Assembly: GCA_024349245.1 (NCBI GenBank)
Contig: JALDNG010000022.1
Location: forward strand, 12,151,001 to 12,215,000
Direction: 5' to 3'
Length of the DNA stretch: 64,000 nucleotides
DNA from: Neodontobutis hainanensis
Taxonomy: Eukaryota; Chordata; Actinopteri; Gobiiformes; Odontobutidae
The notes beneath the pieces are model-generated. The model worked only from the letters and a program-made list of their open reading frames with translations, had not been told where the DNA came from and did no database searches. Positions 1 through 12,540 of the stretch are shown in pieces (position 1 is the stretch's first letter; each line of letters opens with the position of its first letter). The position numbers and the translations under genes were made by a program.

Positions 1-441
1 CAGCTGCCTGAGCCTCCTCGCCATGAGTTGAGTTCTTATCTGACTCACTTTGAGTCGAGCCACAGCCAGAGTCTGAGTCCGAAAGCTCTGCCTCTTTGTC
101 TTTGACAACTGCACTAGGAGTTGACTGCTGCCTAACCATCAGCTGGACTATGTCATTCAAGCCCACATTGTAATCAAATATGGTGTGACCGTCCTCCATC
201 TGATGTTAAAAGACACAAATAAGATGTCCATTTTATATCTTGCACCACAGACATTGTAATAGCCACACTCTGCCTCACCTGTTTGCCACGGTAGAACAGC
301 CTCTGCTTCTCTGGCTCCACATTGAAGAGCTCCATTATTTTAACGCGAAGCTCATCCACCTTAGTGAGTTTGGACAGGGAATCCACCCGGTGGGTTTGCT
401 TCCCATCCATTGTGCGCACCTGGATCCACATTGCAGCTGTC
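1..441 (-). CDS. uhrf1: UHRF1, N-terminal two coding exons (partial)
   Basis: UHRF1 is a nuclear multidomain protein that reads hemimethylated DNA and histone H3, ubiquitinates H3 and recruits DNMT1 to maintain methylation. Only the 5' coding end is present. The first coding exon (441-279) carries the ATG at 431, 10 bases inside an acceptor, and encodes the start of the ubiquitin-like domain (MWIQVRTMDGKQTH...). It ends in a GTGAG donor. The next exon (199 down to the window edge) continues in phase 0 with MEDGHTIFDYNVGLND and an acidic Ser-rich linker (ELSDSDSGCGSTQSESDKNS). The tandem Tudor, PHD, SRA and RING domains lie outside the window. The match to the family N-terminus is close, so the call is secure. 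The start was chosen because it matches the known UHRF1 start. Confidence 0.93.
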
Positions 442-1645
442 CTGCATCAGCAAGCAAAAGTACCATTATAGCCATCAAAACACCCCAGACCTTTATACAC
501 TATATGAGATCAAATTATCTTAATTCAATTTACTGTGCTACCAGAAAAAAAAAATATCCAGACTATTGATTTCAAATATTCGAGGAAACAACCATTTGAG
601 ACTAAATGTGCTAAATCAGCCCATACTAATCCAGATAAACTGTGTTTATGTGACTTTTTAGATCCTGATGACTCTTTCAAAACCAACCACATAAAGTGAC
701 TCCTACACCGGTTACCAAAAACTAGACAAAAGTATTTTTTTTCTTTTCTAATAGGCGCCATCATCCCTGGAACAATGTATTGTGCCGCTGTCATTTGGGC
801 AGATTATCAGAAAGGGAGGGAAGCGGCTCATTTGAATACAGTGCGGGAAACTGAGATCAGGCCACTCCCATTTCTTTTAAAGCAAGCACATCCGGATGCG
901 AGGGAGCGCTAGCAATGTGTCGTCGCACTCCAACAATAAAAACACCACCTAGCATGTTTAAAAATAAAATATACCGTTGCAAATACAGTTGTGAGGAAAC
1001 AGACGCGTTTTGTTGTTGATGAAAAGTAGGCGGTGAACTCAGCGGGCGCCTCAGTTCACTCTCGCGGCTATCAGCTGAGGTCCGCTCTACATAAACCCAC
1101 TCCAGACAAAACATCAGAGAAAAGAATAACGTCTTCCTCTAAACCATCTTGGTTCATTACACCTACACAAACTTACGGCTAACTCGGTAGCTAAAATCTG
1201 ATGGAAAACAGATAGTGGTGTTTTGTATGGTATTGTTAATAAATAAGTAGAAAATAAGCCAAAAACTTATAAATATATATAAAACTCAGATTTGTGCTAT
1301 GTGGGTGTAGTAATATAAAGATCTGGAGTTTGTTCAGTCTTTGCTCACACCATTGCTTACAGTAAGCAGCACCACGTTACAACTTATTGTTTCAATGCCA
1401 CAGTTAAGTAGGTTTATTTTCTTCATTAGCATTAAGAGACTTAAGAGCCCACACACAATTCAAAAAGTGACCACATTACTAAAAATGGTACAGTTAACTT
1501 CAGTTTGTACCTGAAATTGGTAGGTGAAATAGTAAACCAGATAGAAAGATATGACTTAGTCAATTTGGCTAACCTTCAGTAAGCTAGCAACTTGCTACAA
1601 AAATCAATTGAAGTTAATTAAACAATAAAGAGAAATGAATTTACC
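442..1645. other. Probable uhrf1 first intron, no coding signal
   Basis: No credible exon or RNA gene was seen. The stretch runs from the acceptor of the first uhrf1 coding exon to the donor of its candidate 5' UTR exon. Around 860-1110 it is richer in CpG than its surroundings and could hold an alternative promoter. Confidence 0.35.
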
Positions 1646-1850
1646 TGCGCTTTAGTCCAAGATAAATTTAAATACTGAAGTTGCTGAAATAACGTGCACG
1701 TTTTTTCCTAAAAATAACTACCCGTCCGGGATTACACAACCAATTCTACGGCTAGTTGGAAATGGATCAATGAGTTATTCTTCAAGACTTTGGGATCCCG
1801 CCTGGTGTAAGGAAAACGCATCGCTATTTGCTACTTTAATCCATGTAAAC
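1646..1850 (-). promoter_or_regulatory. uhrf1: Candidate 5' UTR exon and TSS region of uhrf1
   Basis: A good minus-strand donor (CAG|GTAAATTC) sits at 1646/1645, about 1.2 kb upstream of the first coding exon. Upstream of it (higher coordinates) is a CpG-containing stretch with inverted CCAAT boxes. This fits a short non-coding first exon of uhrf1. The exact start of transcription cannot be seen, and the exon has no coding signal to confirm it. Confidence 0.4.
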
Positions 1851-1856
1851 AATTTT

Positions 1857-1918
1857 GATTGGGTCGTAAGGTTGCCAATCAGAAAAGTGGATGGAGCTTA
1901 GCTCCAGCGCGCGAAACG
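1857..1918 (-). promoter_or_regulatory. E2F site and paired CCAAT boxes upstream of uhrf1
   Basis: The plus strand has GCGCGAAA at 1909-1916, whose reverse complement TTTCGCGC is a perfect E2F consensus. CCAAT occurs at about 1875-1879, and ATTGG (CCAAT on the minus strand) at about 1858-1862. E2F plus NF-Y is the classic layout of S-phase gene promoters, and mammalian UHRF1 is a known E2F target. That these sites drive uhrf1 here is inferred from position. Confidence 0.45.
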
Positions 1919-1919
1919 T

Positions 1920-3170
1920 CTTTCTCGTGGGTGCAGCTTGCCCAAGACACTTATCGCGAGATTATAGCATAAATGAGTGGGCATCATGTTCTTGTAAACA
2001 ACAACCAAGTGAAGGCCATAAATGCCAGGTCTGTCGTTATACTTTTAACTAGATTACTTTACTTTTAATTAATTTGTTTCACAAATCCTTTTTGAATTTT
2101 GGAGTATGCTTCTTACTGTCACTTACTGAAAGATAGTTTCAGGCTATATTTACTATATTAAGTACATTCAAGACTGAGCTGGCTTGCATTCTTGCCTATA
2201 ATTATTCCTGCAATTGGTCTTTCTTATATGTAAAATAAAAAAGTTACATATTTCAAAAGTGTGACCTGCTTGCCTTTCCTTTTATTCATAAAACATTAAG
2301 AAAAAAAGAAAGACAAAAAAGTAGGAAAACCTTTTTTATTAGGACGACCAATGAGAACCTGGCCATAGCAAGTGAACTTTAACCAATAGTCAGCATACAG
2401 CTTAAAACACGTCTAAAAGAATGAGAGCATGCTCAAATCAGTCAAAATTTTTTACACAGATTATATTTTACTATTACAAACCAAAATATTTATATTGAGA
2501 AGGGAATAACCATAAAAAAATTGTGAGGTTTATAATAATAAACAACTGTATAAACGTGTTTATATTAGGTAACAATAAAAACTGAAATTTATTAAGAGTT
2601 TACGCCACATCTAAAATTTAAAAGATTTGCTGTTAATGCTGCTGTTTTCATGGCACTAAACACCAACCTGGAAGACTGAATAATGAAGTCTTTTGATGTA
2701 AAGTTATTCCACCAAATATTCAATTATTAGTCCAATAAAGTGAAAACAAGTATTTGTGTATGAGTAATAATGTTCTGATCTCAAAGTAAATGAAGCAACC
2801 AAATAAAATTCAATGCTACTGTTAAACAATGTCAAAGCAAAAACAAACACTTTCCATACCCCCAAACATAATATAAAATGCAAGGGCTATTATTAGATAA
2901 ACTATGGGACCTTTACGTGTCTATAAAAGGTTCTCAGTCATCCAGGTCATCTTGAAGAAAAGGTTAAAGGATTTGACCTGAAACTAAACCTAATAGGATC
3001 AGACTGTTCTGGTCTCAGTTGTTAGACAAACCCCTCCCTCTAGAGATATAAGCTCAGTTCTCTTACCAGTTGATCTAAGAATTTATAGTCTCTTGGAATT
3101 AGAGATGAAACGTCTTCACCTTGAAAACTGAGTCCAGATGCTTTTGCTTTAACCTTTTCTCCTGGGACCT
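1920..3170. other. AT-rich intergenic DNA between uhrf1 and kcnn1
   Basis: No gene was found. The left part follows the uhrf1 promoter. The right part (after about 2925) is probably kcnn1 3' UTR or flank and carries an interspersed repeat listed separately. Several A/T runs occur near 2280-2560. Confidence 0.4.
2928..3160 (+). repeat. Interspersed repeat, also present near 49130
   Basis: The start of this segment (GGTTCTCAGTCATCCAGG...) and its end (GATGAAACGTCTTCACC... CCAGATGCTTTT) both recur, joined together, at 49130-49217. The segment at 49130 has the first motif as its reverse complement. The terminal parts can pair with each other, so this looks like a non-autonomous element with inverted ends. 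The family was not identified. It lies just past the kcnn1 stop codon and may sit in that gene's 3' UTR. Confidence 0.45.
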
Positions 3171-6100
3171 TTAGCTGTTTGGTGTTTCAGGTGTGGTTGG
3201 GCCTGGACAGAGCTGTCTCGCAGGGACTGAGCAACATTCAGAGCTGAGGGACGACGATAGTAAGTGGACACGGCAAGCTAGATTATCTAGGAAATCCTTT
3301 TGTAGTTTAGTTATTGCTTGAGAGACAACAGCTGGAAGTGACTGCACTGAGAGATGGATAGAGTCCAGTTTTACTTCCAGAGCAACAATTCTATGGTCCA
3401 GCTCTTCGCTTCGATGCTGTAGTTCTGACACTAAATCGTACATCATGTTTTGAGTCTGTAAGACGTAAGAAGAAGATGTGTTCTGTTTCCAATTTTAATA
3501 ACTAAAATAAAATTAATTGTATGTATATACAAACCTTTGCAAGATCTGCAACTGTATTAGCTTGATCTGTTAGTTTTCGTTGTTCCAATTTAACTCTCCG
3601 CAGTCTAAAATAAAAAAATTATTACTTACAACTATATCCAGACAGTGATATCTGCTGCCATTCGTACTTGGATGAGGATGCGGTTACATATTTTAATACA
3701 AAAAACAAAATTTGGCTTTCATATCTGATGAGGACAAATTTATACCTACTGGTGGATGGCTTGAAGGAATTTACGCTGATGATGGCGTACTTTAGCATGA
3801 TCTATCTTCTTTACCAGTTTGGTATTTTTGTAAATGAGCCAAGTCTCTCTCAATACGTTGGCTGCTGTGTTTTTTATCTGTGAATAAAAAATGTTGTGAC
3901 TGTGTATCATGTCATAGTTTATATGTTTACATGTTGATGTAGTTGCATAAAGAGACCTTTTTGTACAGCTGAGTATCCATCATAAAATTATGGACATGCT
4001 TTTCCGCCCTGGTCAATTCTGACTTTCTTGCAACAACAGCAACAACCAAAGCAGTGCAGCCGGCTCCCTGTAAAAAGCAGAGTTAGTGCTATAAAAAGAT
4101 ATGGCAAATTACTAAACCATCACCAAACTAAGAATAACTTATAGATCTGCGATTCCTAAACGTTGGGTAGAGACACAAAAGTGGGTTGCAGAAGATTTCC
4201 CTAAAATCTAAAAAATATTTGTGATAGTCAATGGACATTTTATGTAAATATAGCTGCTTTTGTGAATAAGTAGCAGCCAGATTTACTAATATGCATATTG
4301 TCACACCAATGCAATATTGCATAAGACACCAAAAAATGACAATATTATGATAAAAATAGCTTTCAAAATCAATTAAATGCCTCCTAAAAATGAGAAAAAA
4401 TAAGAGAAAAATACCCCAAACACAAAAATGACCAAAATCACACTTAAACAGACAGGGTCACAAATAATTTACTCTCTTTTAAAAAATGGGTCCCCTGAAA
4501 GTGTTTTTGTGAAACACTGGTCTATATAACCAAGCAAATGTATAAATAATACAATACCTACAAACTACTTACCATTATCCCTGTCAAAAGGCAAACTCCT
4601 TTTCCACAGTAGGTGTGAGGGACCATATCACCATAGCCAATGGACAGGAAGGTGATTGAGATCAACCACATAGCTCCAAGGAACGTACTAGTTACCTCCT
4701 GTGCATCATGATACCTGTTAAACAAATGGTGACAATATATATGACATGTATAATATATTTTTCAAACTGACTTAAAGGGAGGCTCAGTCCATAAAAATAA
4801 ATACAAATTTGTATATATTACTAAAACATGCAGCGGCCTGGAACAGACAAAATCGCTACTGGCAAAGAGATGTACATTTGATGGTGATACCTCTCACATA
4901 CTCTCACAGTCCAAGCTGCAATGATCCAACAGGACACACTGAAGACCAGCAGGACTGTCCCAGGACATATAGTCATCAAAGTCTTCATGACAAATCGAGT
5001 GTCAAAGTTGATTTTGTTGAGCGCCCCGATGCTTCGTGAGGAAGCATCAGTGAATAGTTTGCTGTGAAGGAGCATGACCCGTCCAATCAGGTACAAGCGT
5101 AAGAACATTGGCACAGTGAGGATAATATCCACATTGGCGTCTGCAACAGATGGTGTGTAGCTGAAGGCCAGTCGGGCAGTCCAGGTGAAGACATACTGGC
5201 CCGGGATAGGGTGAATGGCACATATAATTAGCTCCAACACTACAAAAAGAATCCGCTCCATGGTCATTGCAATTCTCCAATCATCTGCTCCATTGTCTAC
5301 CATAAAGAGCTGGTCACAAGACAACAAGTTATACATTCAATGTATGTATGCCAAAGCAAGTGGTTTTAGCTGATGGAATTAGTCCTATTTACCTGAATTT
5401 CTCTGGCATGGTACATCACTATCAGGGCAAGTAATATAGCAGTAGAAACGCTGATTAGGCCTTTCAGCACAAAAGAATATACTGAATCCTACAGACAGAG
5501 AATGAATGTTGTTTGAATATGAAATCCATACACAGAAATCTAGCAACATAGTTTACACAATGCAATAGGGCTTTTCAGACCTCGAATAAAATTGTACACA
5601 AATTCTCCACTAATTTGACAAATGTACTAATTACCTTGGTGTAAATCCCTCTGGACAACTCTGTTTCAATCACCATGACAATAATGCCAAACATCCCACA
5701 GACTAATGCATAATCGCTCAATTGCTTGCGTTTTCCAAAAAGAGCTCTTCGCTGACCCAGTCTATAGCTTATGTCTTTGGACTTCTTTGGGGGGTTGTTG
5801 GTTTCCTCCCTTGACTTGTTGCTGTTGGCCTTACTGGAGTCTTCTCTAATAACTTTGGAGTTAAAATCTGCGAGGCTGGATCTCATGGTCCCAAGGCCGC
5901 TCAAAGGTCGCATCACATCTCCATTTACGATTTCGCTTATTTCTGTGTCTGAGGGTGGAGGGGTTTGTTTGGGGAGGGACAGTTTTGATCCTGTGAGATA
6001 CTGGGTATTTACCTACACAACAAAAGGATGATAGTCACACAAGATTATTAGTATTAAATAAGCTAACATAAGAGTGACTGAATCCAGTTTGGTATTGCTT

Positions 6101-7865
6101 TGTGTTTGTTTGCAAAATTAACTCACAAGCTGTGTGCCACAAATGCAGTGTAATGCAATCTTTACCTGAGTTAGCCTCTGTTGTTCTCTTTCCACAACTA
6201 AATCTTGGTTCCCCAGTGAACTGTACTGGACACTTTTGTTAATGGCTGGTGAGGATGACCTCTTTTCCTGTGGCATGTTACCCTGGATGTGATGACATTT
6301 GGAGATGATGGAGGGATCTTCAGAAGAGTTGCAGGTTTGTTCTCCACTTACAAAACAATGTGAATCCTGCTTCTGACACTGCTGAACTAATAATGGCTCT
6401 GTTCCAAAAAGGTCTCTCCAGCTGTGCTCGGCAGGTTGATTTTGACACATTGATTTGTCAGCACATACAGTGTTGTTTATTGGAATGTTAAATACATTTG
6501 TACAGAGAGGTGGGCTTGGGTCTTTAGATTTAAAACGACTGCATGGTGAAAGCTCTTTGCAACTTTCTTGACTGTTGCACTGAGGGACAACATTATCTTG
6601 TACATGGTATACTCCGGGTTTTAGAAAGTGTTGTTCAGTTGTTGTCGGTGATAAAGTCCCTAATGTTTTGGCACTTGGAGGGAAAGAGTGAGGGTGCTGT
6701 GAATTTGAGAGTTGCCGCTTATTAGAGACTCCACAAATGCAGTTGTTCATTGGAGCCTGTTTTAAGTGCAGTTGGAAATTTGAAATTTGTGAATTTGTGT
6801 CGAGACAAGAACAGTCACGTCTGTCAATTTGGTTTGACTTCGCTAAACTAGTTCCTGGTATATTAGCTGGAGTTGTATCATCCTCCATGCGGCCAACCTG
6901 GCCACAAAGCAGTAGCCAATCCTGATCATTCAGCTGTGAAAAGGTTAAGCTACTAGTTTTCAGGGGCGGCATGTGACTTGACACTCCGTTCGATTTTCCG
7001 TGGGGTACAGATGAAACACAGCACAGACCTGACTCTTGTGGGGACGGAGACACTTGAATAGAAGTCCCAGAATATCGATCACATACTCCTTCAGTGGTTT
7101 TGGGGGGAGGCAAGGGACCCCCTGAATTGCAGCGCTCATCATCTGCTTCATGAAAGACTTCACCTGTTGAGTCCAGACGTCGTGTGGCATTTGTGGGTTT
7201 GACCAGAATCAACCTCATGTCATCGACACAGAGCTACAATAAGATCAAACAGCAGATTTTAATAACTATGAATGTAAAGATGAATTGAAATGTTTTTGTG
7301 TTTGACAGATGACCCAGACATTCATTGAAAGACTTAAACTAAGCTGACTGGACAAGAATATCTAAACCTAGATGGAGTGTTAATTTTGGTCTCATCATAG
7401 TAATGTTTTGCTTGGTTGTGTGTAAAGCTGGACGTGAGAATAACATACTGTACACAGCAGATGGACCCCCTCTGTTGTTTTTATTTAAAAAATCAAAAAG
7501 GAGAAAATTATTTCACGTAACACAAATTTTCTTCACACAATCAGTGGCAGAATTTAAAACAACTCGTGCTTTAGTCTTAATTAATGAATAAGTAATAACA
7601 AGCCCAACTTTATTTGGACTGGACTCTATACAAACTGCTCCAGCAAATATAAAATCTATAAAAAAATTGGTGACCATAACATTGACAGAAAATACATATT
7701 GTTTTATACACTACAGTAGAATAATGTATAATAAAGTAGATTTAAAAATTATCATAAGTTAACATTCAATTTTAGACCAAAGCACTCTCCAAAGGCATGT
7801 CTTACCTTATTTTTTGTCCTTTGTTTTTCCTTAAAAGTTGTCCGGGCTAGTTGCAGGAGGCGCAT
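3171..7865 (-). CDS. kcnn1: Small-conductance Ca2+-activated K+ channel, SK1-like
   Basis: This is a tetrameric plasma-membrane K+ channel gated by calmodulin-bound Ca2+. Ten phase-consistent exons were assembled: 7865-7806, 7233-6166, 6012-5635, 5488-5393, 5309-4891, 4714-4573, 4067-3957, 3877-3750, 3604-3535, 3455-3171, giving about 918 aa. Residues 1-376 are a Ser/Gln-rich, probably disordered N-terminus. S1 follows the RRALFGKRKQLSDYAL motif, S2-S5 lie in exons 3-5, and the pore SIGYGDMVP is in exon 6. Exons 7-9 hold S6 and the calmodulin-binding segment (VLRETWLIYKNTKL, RHHQRKFLQAIHQLRRVKLEQRKL). The last exon is a coiled coil (MYDLVSELQHRSEELDHRI). That coiled coil and the neighbour ccdc124 favour KCNN1 over KCNN2/3. 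SK proteins are usually about 500-740 aa, so this N-terminus is long. The exon 7 donor (GTCTCT) is weak. Confidence 0.9.
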
Positions 7866-8369
7866 GCAGTTTGTAGAAGAGACTTGTCAATGAGAAGAGG
7901 GTCTGAGTAGCTGTCGGACACTGGCTTGCTTAATAAAGGAGCTCTAGAGGCGCTTTCCTTTGAAAGTAATGATTAGATTCAACATTAAGAAAGAAAAGGC
8001 CAGACGCAGCTGGCCTCCTAAAGGCTTCCATGCAAATAGGAAAGTGGGAGGGTGCAGCAACAGGTTAGAAAGCAGTAAACAAAAACAAAAAAATAATAAA
8101 TTTCATGCTGCAGCTGAACATCAGACACACAAGTTCAAAGAAATTACGATAAATTGGGAGTAGACCAATAGGTTGCTAGGGAAAAGAAAAGGGCTGCTTT
8201 TTTAATGCTAAGTGGAGAACAAAAGATCATCTGAACTCTGTGATTCAAAGGCTTTTGCAGTCTCTTATCTCCTCCGCCACCGCCACAAGAGCCACCAGGA
8301 CAAAAGTGTCCATTTTAAAACCATCTTTAAATGGATCAGTGCATTTGGTGTAAGGTCTTGTAAAATGTA

Positions 8370-9665
8370 CAGTGGCAGGAAATAAAATGTGAACATTTTG
8401 GAATTTCATGGTTTAAAAAAAAAAAATTACACAAAACAAATTCTGATCTTTCATGTCATTATTGAAAACACTCATTCAACATTAAAATGACATTGAAAAA
8501 AGTAAGTAAACCCTTAGAATTAATAACTGGTTCATAGCAATAACCTCAACCAGGTGCTTCCTGTAGCTGTGGCTCAGACCTGCACATCATGATTGAAGAG
8601 GAATTATAGCCCATTCTTTCCTGGCAGAACAGCTTTAGCTCTGTCATATTCTTTGGACGTCTCATGCGTTTTGCCCTCTTCAAATCAATCCATTGCATCT
8701 TTTTTGGGTTGAGGTCTGGGCTCTGATTTGGACAATCCAAATGGCAGATTTTGTTTTTCTGAAGCCATTCTGTTGTGGACTTGCTCCTGTCTTTTGGGCC
8801 ATTGTCCTGTTACATCACCCACCTTCTACACAGTTTCAACTGATGCACAGACATCCTCACATTATCCTGAAGAATTGTCTGATATACTTGGGAATTCATC
8901 TTCCCATTAGGGAATGATTGCAAGCTGGCCCTGATTCAGCAAAGCAGGCCCAAATCATGATGTTTCTCCACCATACTTTACAGTTTTAGTAAGAGGTGGC
9001 TTCCTTTGTGCTGTCCTGCTGTGGATACCCTGCTTGTTTAGTGTTTGACGTATTGTAGACTCATTACAGAGATGTTAACAAGTTCCAATGATGCCTTCAA
9101 ATCTTTGGCTGTCATTCAGGGTTGTTTCTTTACCTCATTGATGAGTCTTTGTTGTCATTTTGACTTGTTGCCTACTTCTTGTTAGAGTAGCAACACACCC
9201 AAAGCATCTCCATTTGTAGATTTTTTGCCTAACTGTAGACTGGTGAAGTTTGAAGTCTTTGAAATTGTTTTGTAACCCTTTCCAGCCTTATGTAAAGCAA
9301 CAATTCTTTATCGTAGCTCCTCTAAAAGCTCTTTTTGGCGAGGCATGGCTCACATAAGCGTGTTCTTCTTGTGCAAAGCAAACTCCAAAAGTTTGAGAGG
9401 TTTTTATTAGTCAAAGTAGCTGTAGTCCACACCTCCAAACGTATTATCTTAACGAGACTCCAGTTAGCTTTTTTGAGGTCATTAACTCAAGGGTTCACTT
9501 ACTTACAGGCACTATGAGGTTTTTTGGTTGAAAGATCAAAATTTTGTTGTGCAATTATTTTTAAACACACCTGTTTGTCAATACTCTTAACTTAGATTCT
9601 AAGACAGATTTTTACAGAAAACCATGCAATTTCAAAAAAGTTCACATACTTTTTTCTTGTCACTG
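8370..9665 (-). mobile_element. Decayed Tc1-like DNA transposon
   Basis: The ends are inverted repeats: CAGTGGCAGGAAATAAAATG at the left and the matching CTTTTTTCTTGTCACTG at the right, flanked by TA dinucleotides at 8368-8369 and 9666-9667, the target duplication of Tc1/mariner elements. On the minus strand, 8740-8546 encodes the C-terminal transposase signature CPNQSPDLNPKKMQWIDLKRA followed by RRPKNMTEL. The rest of the transposase frame is broken by stops and shifts, so the copy cannot be autonomous. It lies upstream of kcnn1. Confidence 0.85.
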
Positions 9666-9667
9666 TA

Positions 9668-10891
9668 CCTTCAAAGATTAAAGAGAATACTCAGGAATAT
9701 TCAAGTTATCGCCCAGAGGGTATCATTTGTAAAAAAAAAAAAAACAGGGTTACAAAAAAAATGGGTGGACAAGTAGAATCACAATCCCCAGTAGCTGTTC
9801 CATTGTTTGCTGGCTTTATTGCATTTTTCAACAGATTTAAATTACCTTTTTTCATTTACATGGTTATTCCATCTTAGTTGTCATATTTTGGTAATACAGA
9901 AAAGCTTAATTTCTGCTTGCTGTCTCATGACCATCTGTGTACAAAGCCTGTGGCTGGCTGCCTCAGCAGTCAGTGTATGCAGGTTGCTGTGCTGGAGAAA
10001 ACCTTTGTGACAGACAAATAGCACTAGTCAGTGTCACCAGACATTATTAAACTCAAACGTTCAATTACAACAAACAAAGCAACATATTGATTTAATTAAA
10101 TCAATGTTTGGTTCCAAATGCACAAGAATTTATTTACTTAAATTTTATCTATCCAGGAAAGATTACAAATCTCTTTTGCAGGGGAGTCCTGGAACCATGT
10201 GTGTAGGGGGAGGGACTATTATGTCTTTAGTGGTAAGGGAAACCAGAGTACATTAAGGAAACGGATACAGGGACACTCCACATGCAAACTCCACACAGAA
10301 AGGCCCTGCCCTGGATGGGAATCAAACCCAGGAATCCTTCTTGTTGTGAGGAAGGAGTACTAACCACTCTACCACTGTGCTGTCTTATGAATATAACGAG
10401 ATTAGTGGGATAACTGACCTTACTCAAAAGTGGAGCAAAGTTCAACACATTTTTATGCCTATGAAAATTATTTTATTTTATGTTTGGCATGTCCTTATAA
10501 CAAGTAGACTCTTCTTGTGACAGCAAATCCCATTTCAGGTCACTATTTTTGCTTCAGTGATATTTTTAGGTCTGTAACCTTTATGAATAAGAATAATATT
10601 AATTATTATTTAATCTCTCAGGGGTATCATTCTGGTGTTAAGGTGTCCCTCCCCAGAAGGGATGTCATTGTCAAACATGTCATTAAATGCATTGGATGTC
10701 TCAAGAACTACAGTTGTAACAAGGGAAAATACTTTTTTGAACAAAAGTGAGCACCATTGCGTTTTTTTAGCTGTGTGGACCTTAGTGCCAGCTGAGATTT
10801 GTAAATGTAATAAAATAGATATTTATGATGAAGAAGACCAGTGTGCACCAGCAGACTGTTTTCAGATGTGCCACAGAGGAAACGTGTGTGT
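9668..10891. other. Intergenic DNA between Tc1 copy and ccdc124
   Basis: Apart from the short repeat at 10186-10386, nothing coding was seen. The last few hundred bases before 10892 are presumably ccdc124 3' UTR. Confidence 0.4.
10186..10386 (-). repeat. tRNA-like short interspersed repeat (minus)
   Basis: Read on the minus strand, this begins with CACAGTGGTAGAGTGGTTAG and continues with GGGTTTGATTCCCATCC, resembling A and B boxes of a tRNA-derived promoter. It then reads through a 'TTTCTGTGTGGAGTTTGCAT' block common in fish short repeats. It shares the opening motif with the copy at 54697. SINE versus MITE status was not resolved. Confidence 0.5.
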
Positions 10892-12076
10892 TCACTTTGT
10901 ATTGTAAGAAGAAAATCGCTGGTTCAAGGGGTTCTCCGGAGCTTTCATCCACTCTTTCTTTAGCTGTTGTTTGAGCTGGGACAACCTCATGTTTGGGTTT
11001 TCCATTTTCAGACGAGGCATGTTGGCCTCTTCATAGGCAGCAAATGCTGCTTTCATCCTGCGCTCCGGGTGTCGGTCCATCTCCTCTGGTCCAGTACTAG
11101 GAGAAAGAAGGATTAAGGCCAATTATTAGTGTTAGATAGATTCTTTACAGTTAAGTTTTAGAATGGAGTTGAAATGCTATTTTAAAACATTGTCATATTT
11201 CAACACAAGTGAATAATTTTTAGTATCATCAACATTAACACAATTATTGAAAATGCTTCTTCACTGCTTAAACTTGAGTGTCTTAATTTATAATCTGCTA
11301 GTCTGTAAAAATACTTAACAGTAGTGTTGTAAAAACACATGCCTAAAGTCTAATAGTATTTAAAATTAAAAAGATAAAAAATTAAAACCTGAGCACAGCA
11401 ATGGCATCTTCTATGGTTCTGGCTTCCACACTTCCTTCTTCTGGAATTATTCTGTTCACATTCTCCTCCAGTGGGGTTTCTAGGTGGCTCTTATCTGCAA
11501 AAGGAAAAGAAAGTCTGATCAAGAGCTAATGTAGACTTTTAATGAAATATGACTGAACCAAATGTGTTACATTTGGAATTCACTGTTAAGTATTTAATGT
11601 AGCATTTTACCCATGGGTTGTTCTTGTTGTTGCTTCTGCTGCTCATTTTGTAATGCCTCCTCAATCTGGGCACGAGTAACTTTTCCCCCAGATCCTTCCT
11701 CCTTTGTGAGTTTTCCTTTGATTCTCGCAGTTTCCTCATCCAAGAGTCGCTGGTTTTCCTTTTTTCTCTCCAGAAGTTCAAGCCTCCTCTTCTCCTTATC
11801 ATCCTAGAATGGCATGACATTGCATTGTCAGTTCTGTACCACATTTTTCCTGAGAAACTGATACCCAACTACACTGCAATAACCAACTTTGCACGGCAAC
11901 TTTACCTTCCTCTGCCCTTTCTTTAACACATGTTTGTCAGTTTCCTGCCAAAGAGCATCCTCTTCCTCCTTTTTCTTGCGAGCATCTGCCACTGCCTTGG
12001 CCTCAGCCTTGCGAGCTCTGGCTGTGGCTGCCTTGGAGTTCTCACCCTGGAACTTCTTTGGCATCCCAACAGCCTC
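10892..12076 (-). CDS. ccdc124: Coiled-coil domain-containing protein 124 (Lso2 homologue)
   Basis: This is a small basic, highly charged helical protein. In eukaryotes it binds idle 80S ribosomes (yeast Lso2) and has a midbody role in human cells. Coding exons: 12064-11906 (inside an exon starting at 12076), 11803-11611, 11494-11389, 11096-10892. Phases agree throughout and give 220 aa, against 223 in human. The N-terminus MPKKFQGENSKAATARARKA, the central acidic-basic coiled coil and the C-terminal block DRHPERRMKAAFAAYEEANMPRLK...NPNMRLSQLKQQLKKEW all match the family. A likely 5' UTR exon lies near 12541-12620 (donor GTATGTG). It lies between kcnn1 and cluap1, all on the minus strand, and pairing with kcnn1 matches human 19p13.11. 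Confidence 0.95.
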
Positions 12077-12540
12077 CTGTCAGCTTGTCAAACGTGTAGA
12101 CATTTAAGGATGGTGCATTGAATGCTGTCCAATAACTTTAGCTTATATAAACTGGCAAGGACAAGAACGTGACTTTCAATAAATATGAAAACATCGATAC
12201 TATATCATTCCCACTCAACAATTTCCATCGTAAAACATGCAGATAATGTACTTAACAAAGACTTGTAGGCTATATCATAAAATTAAGTGTTGAGAAATTG
12301 TCCATTAGGGTGGTCAAAATATACGGTGATTTTAGGAGATTAAAAAGTGAAAGCGTAGGTTATTTAATATGCATTTCTTGACACAATAGCGAGTTAGCAA
12401 GAGCTAAAGGATATTTTGATACACCAGACACACTCTTGCTAACAAGAAAACATCTTAAACGTATTGTTCACCAAAATATATTTAAGGTCATAATAAAAGT
12501 CTGCATATTGTTATAAACGTGTGTAAACTGTCCACATACC

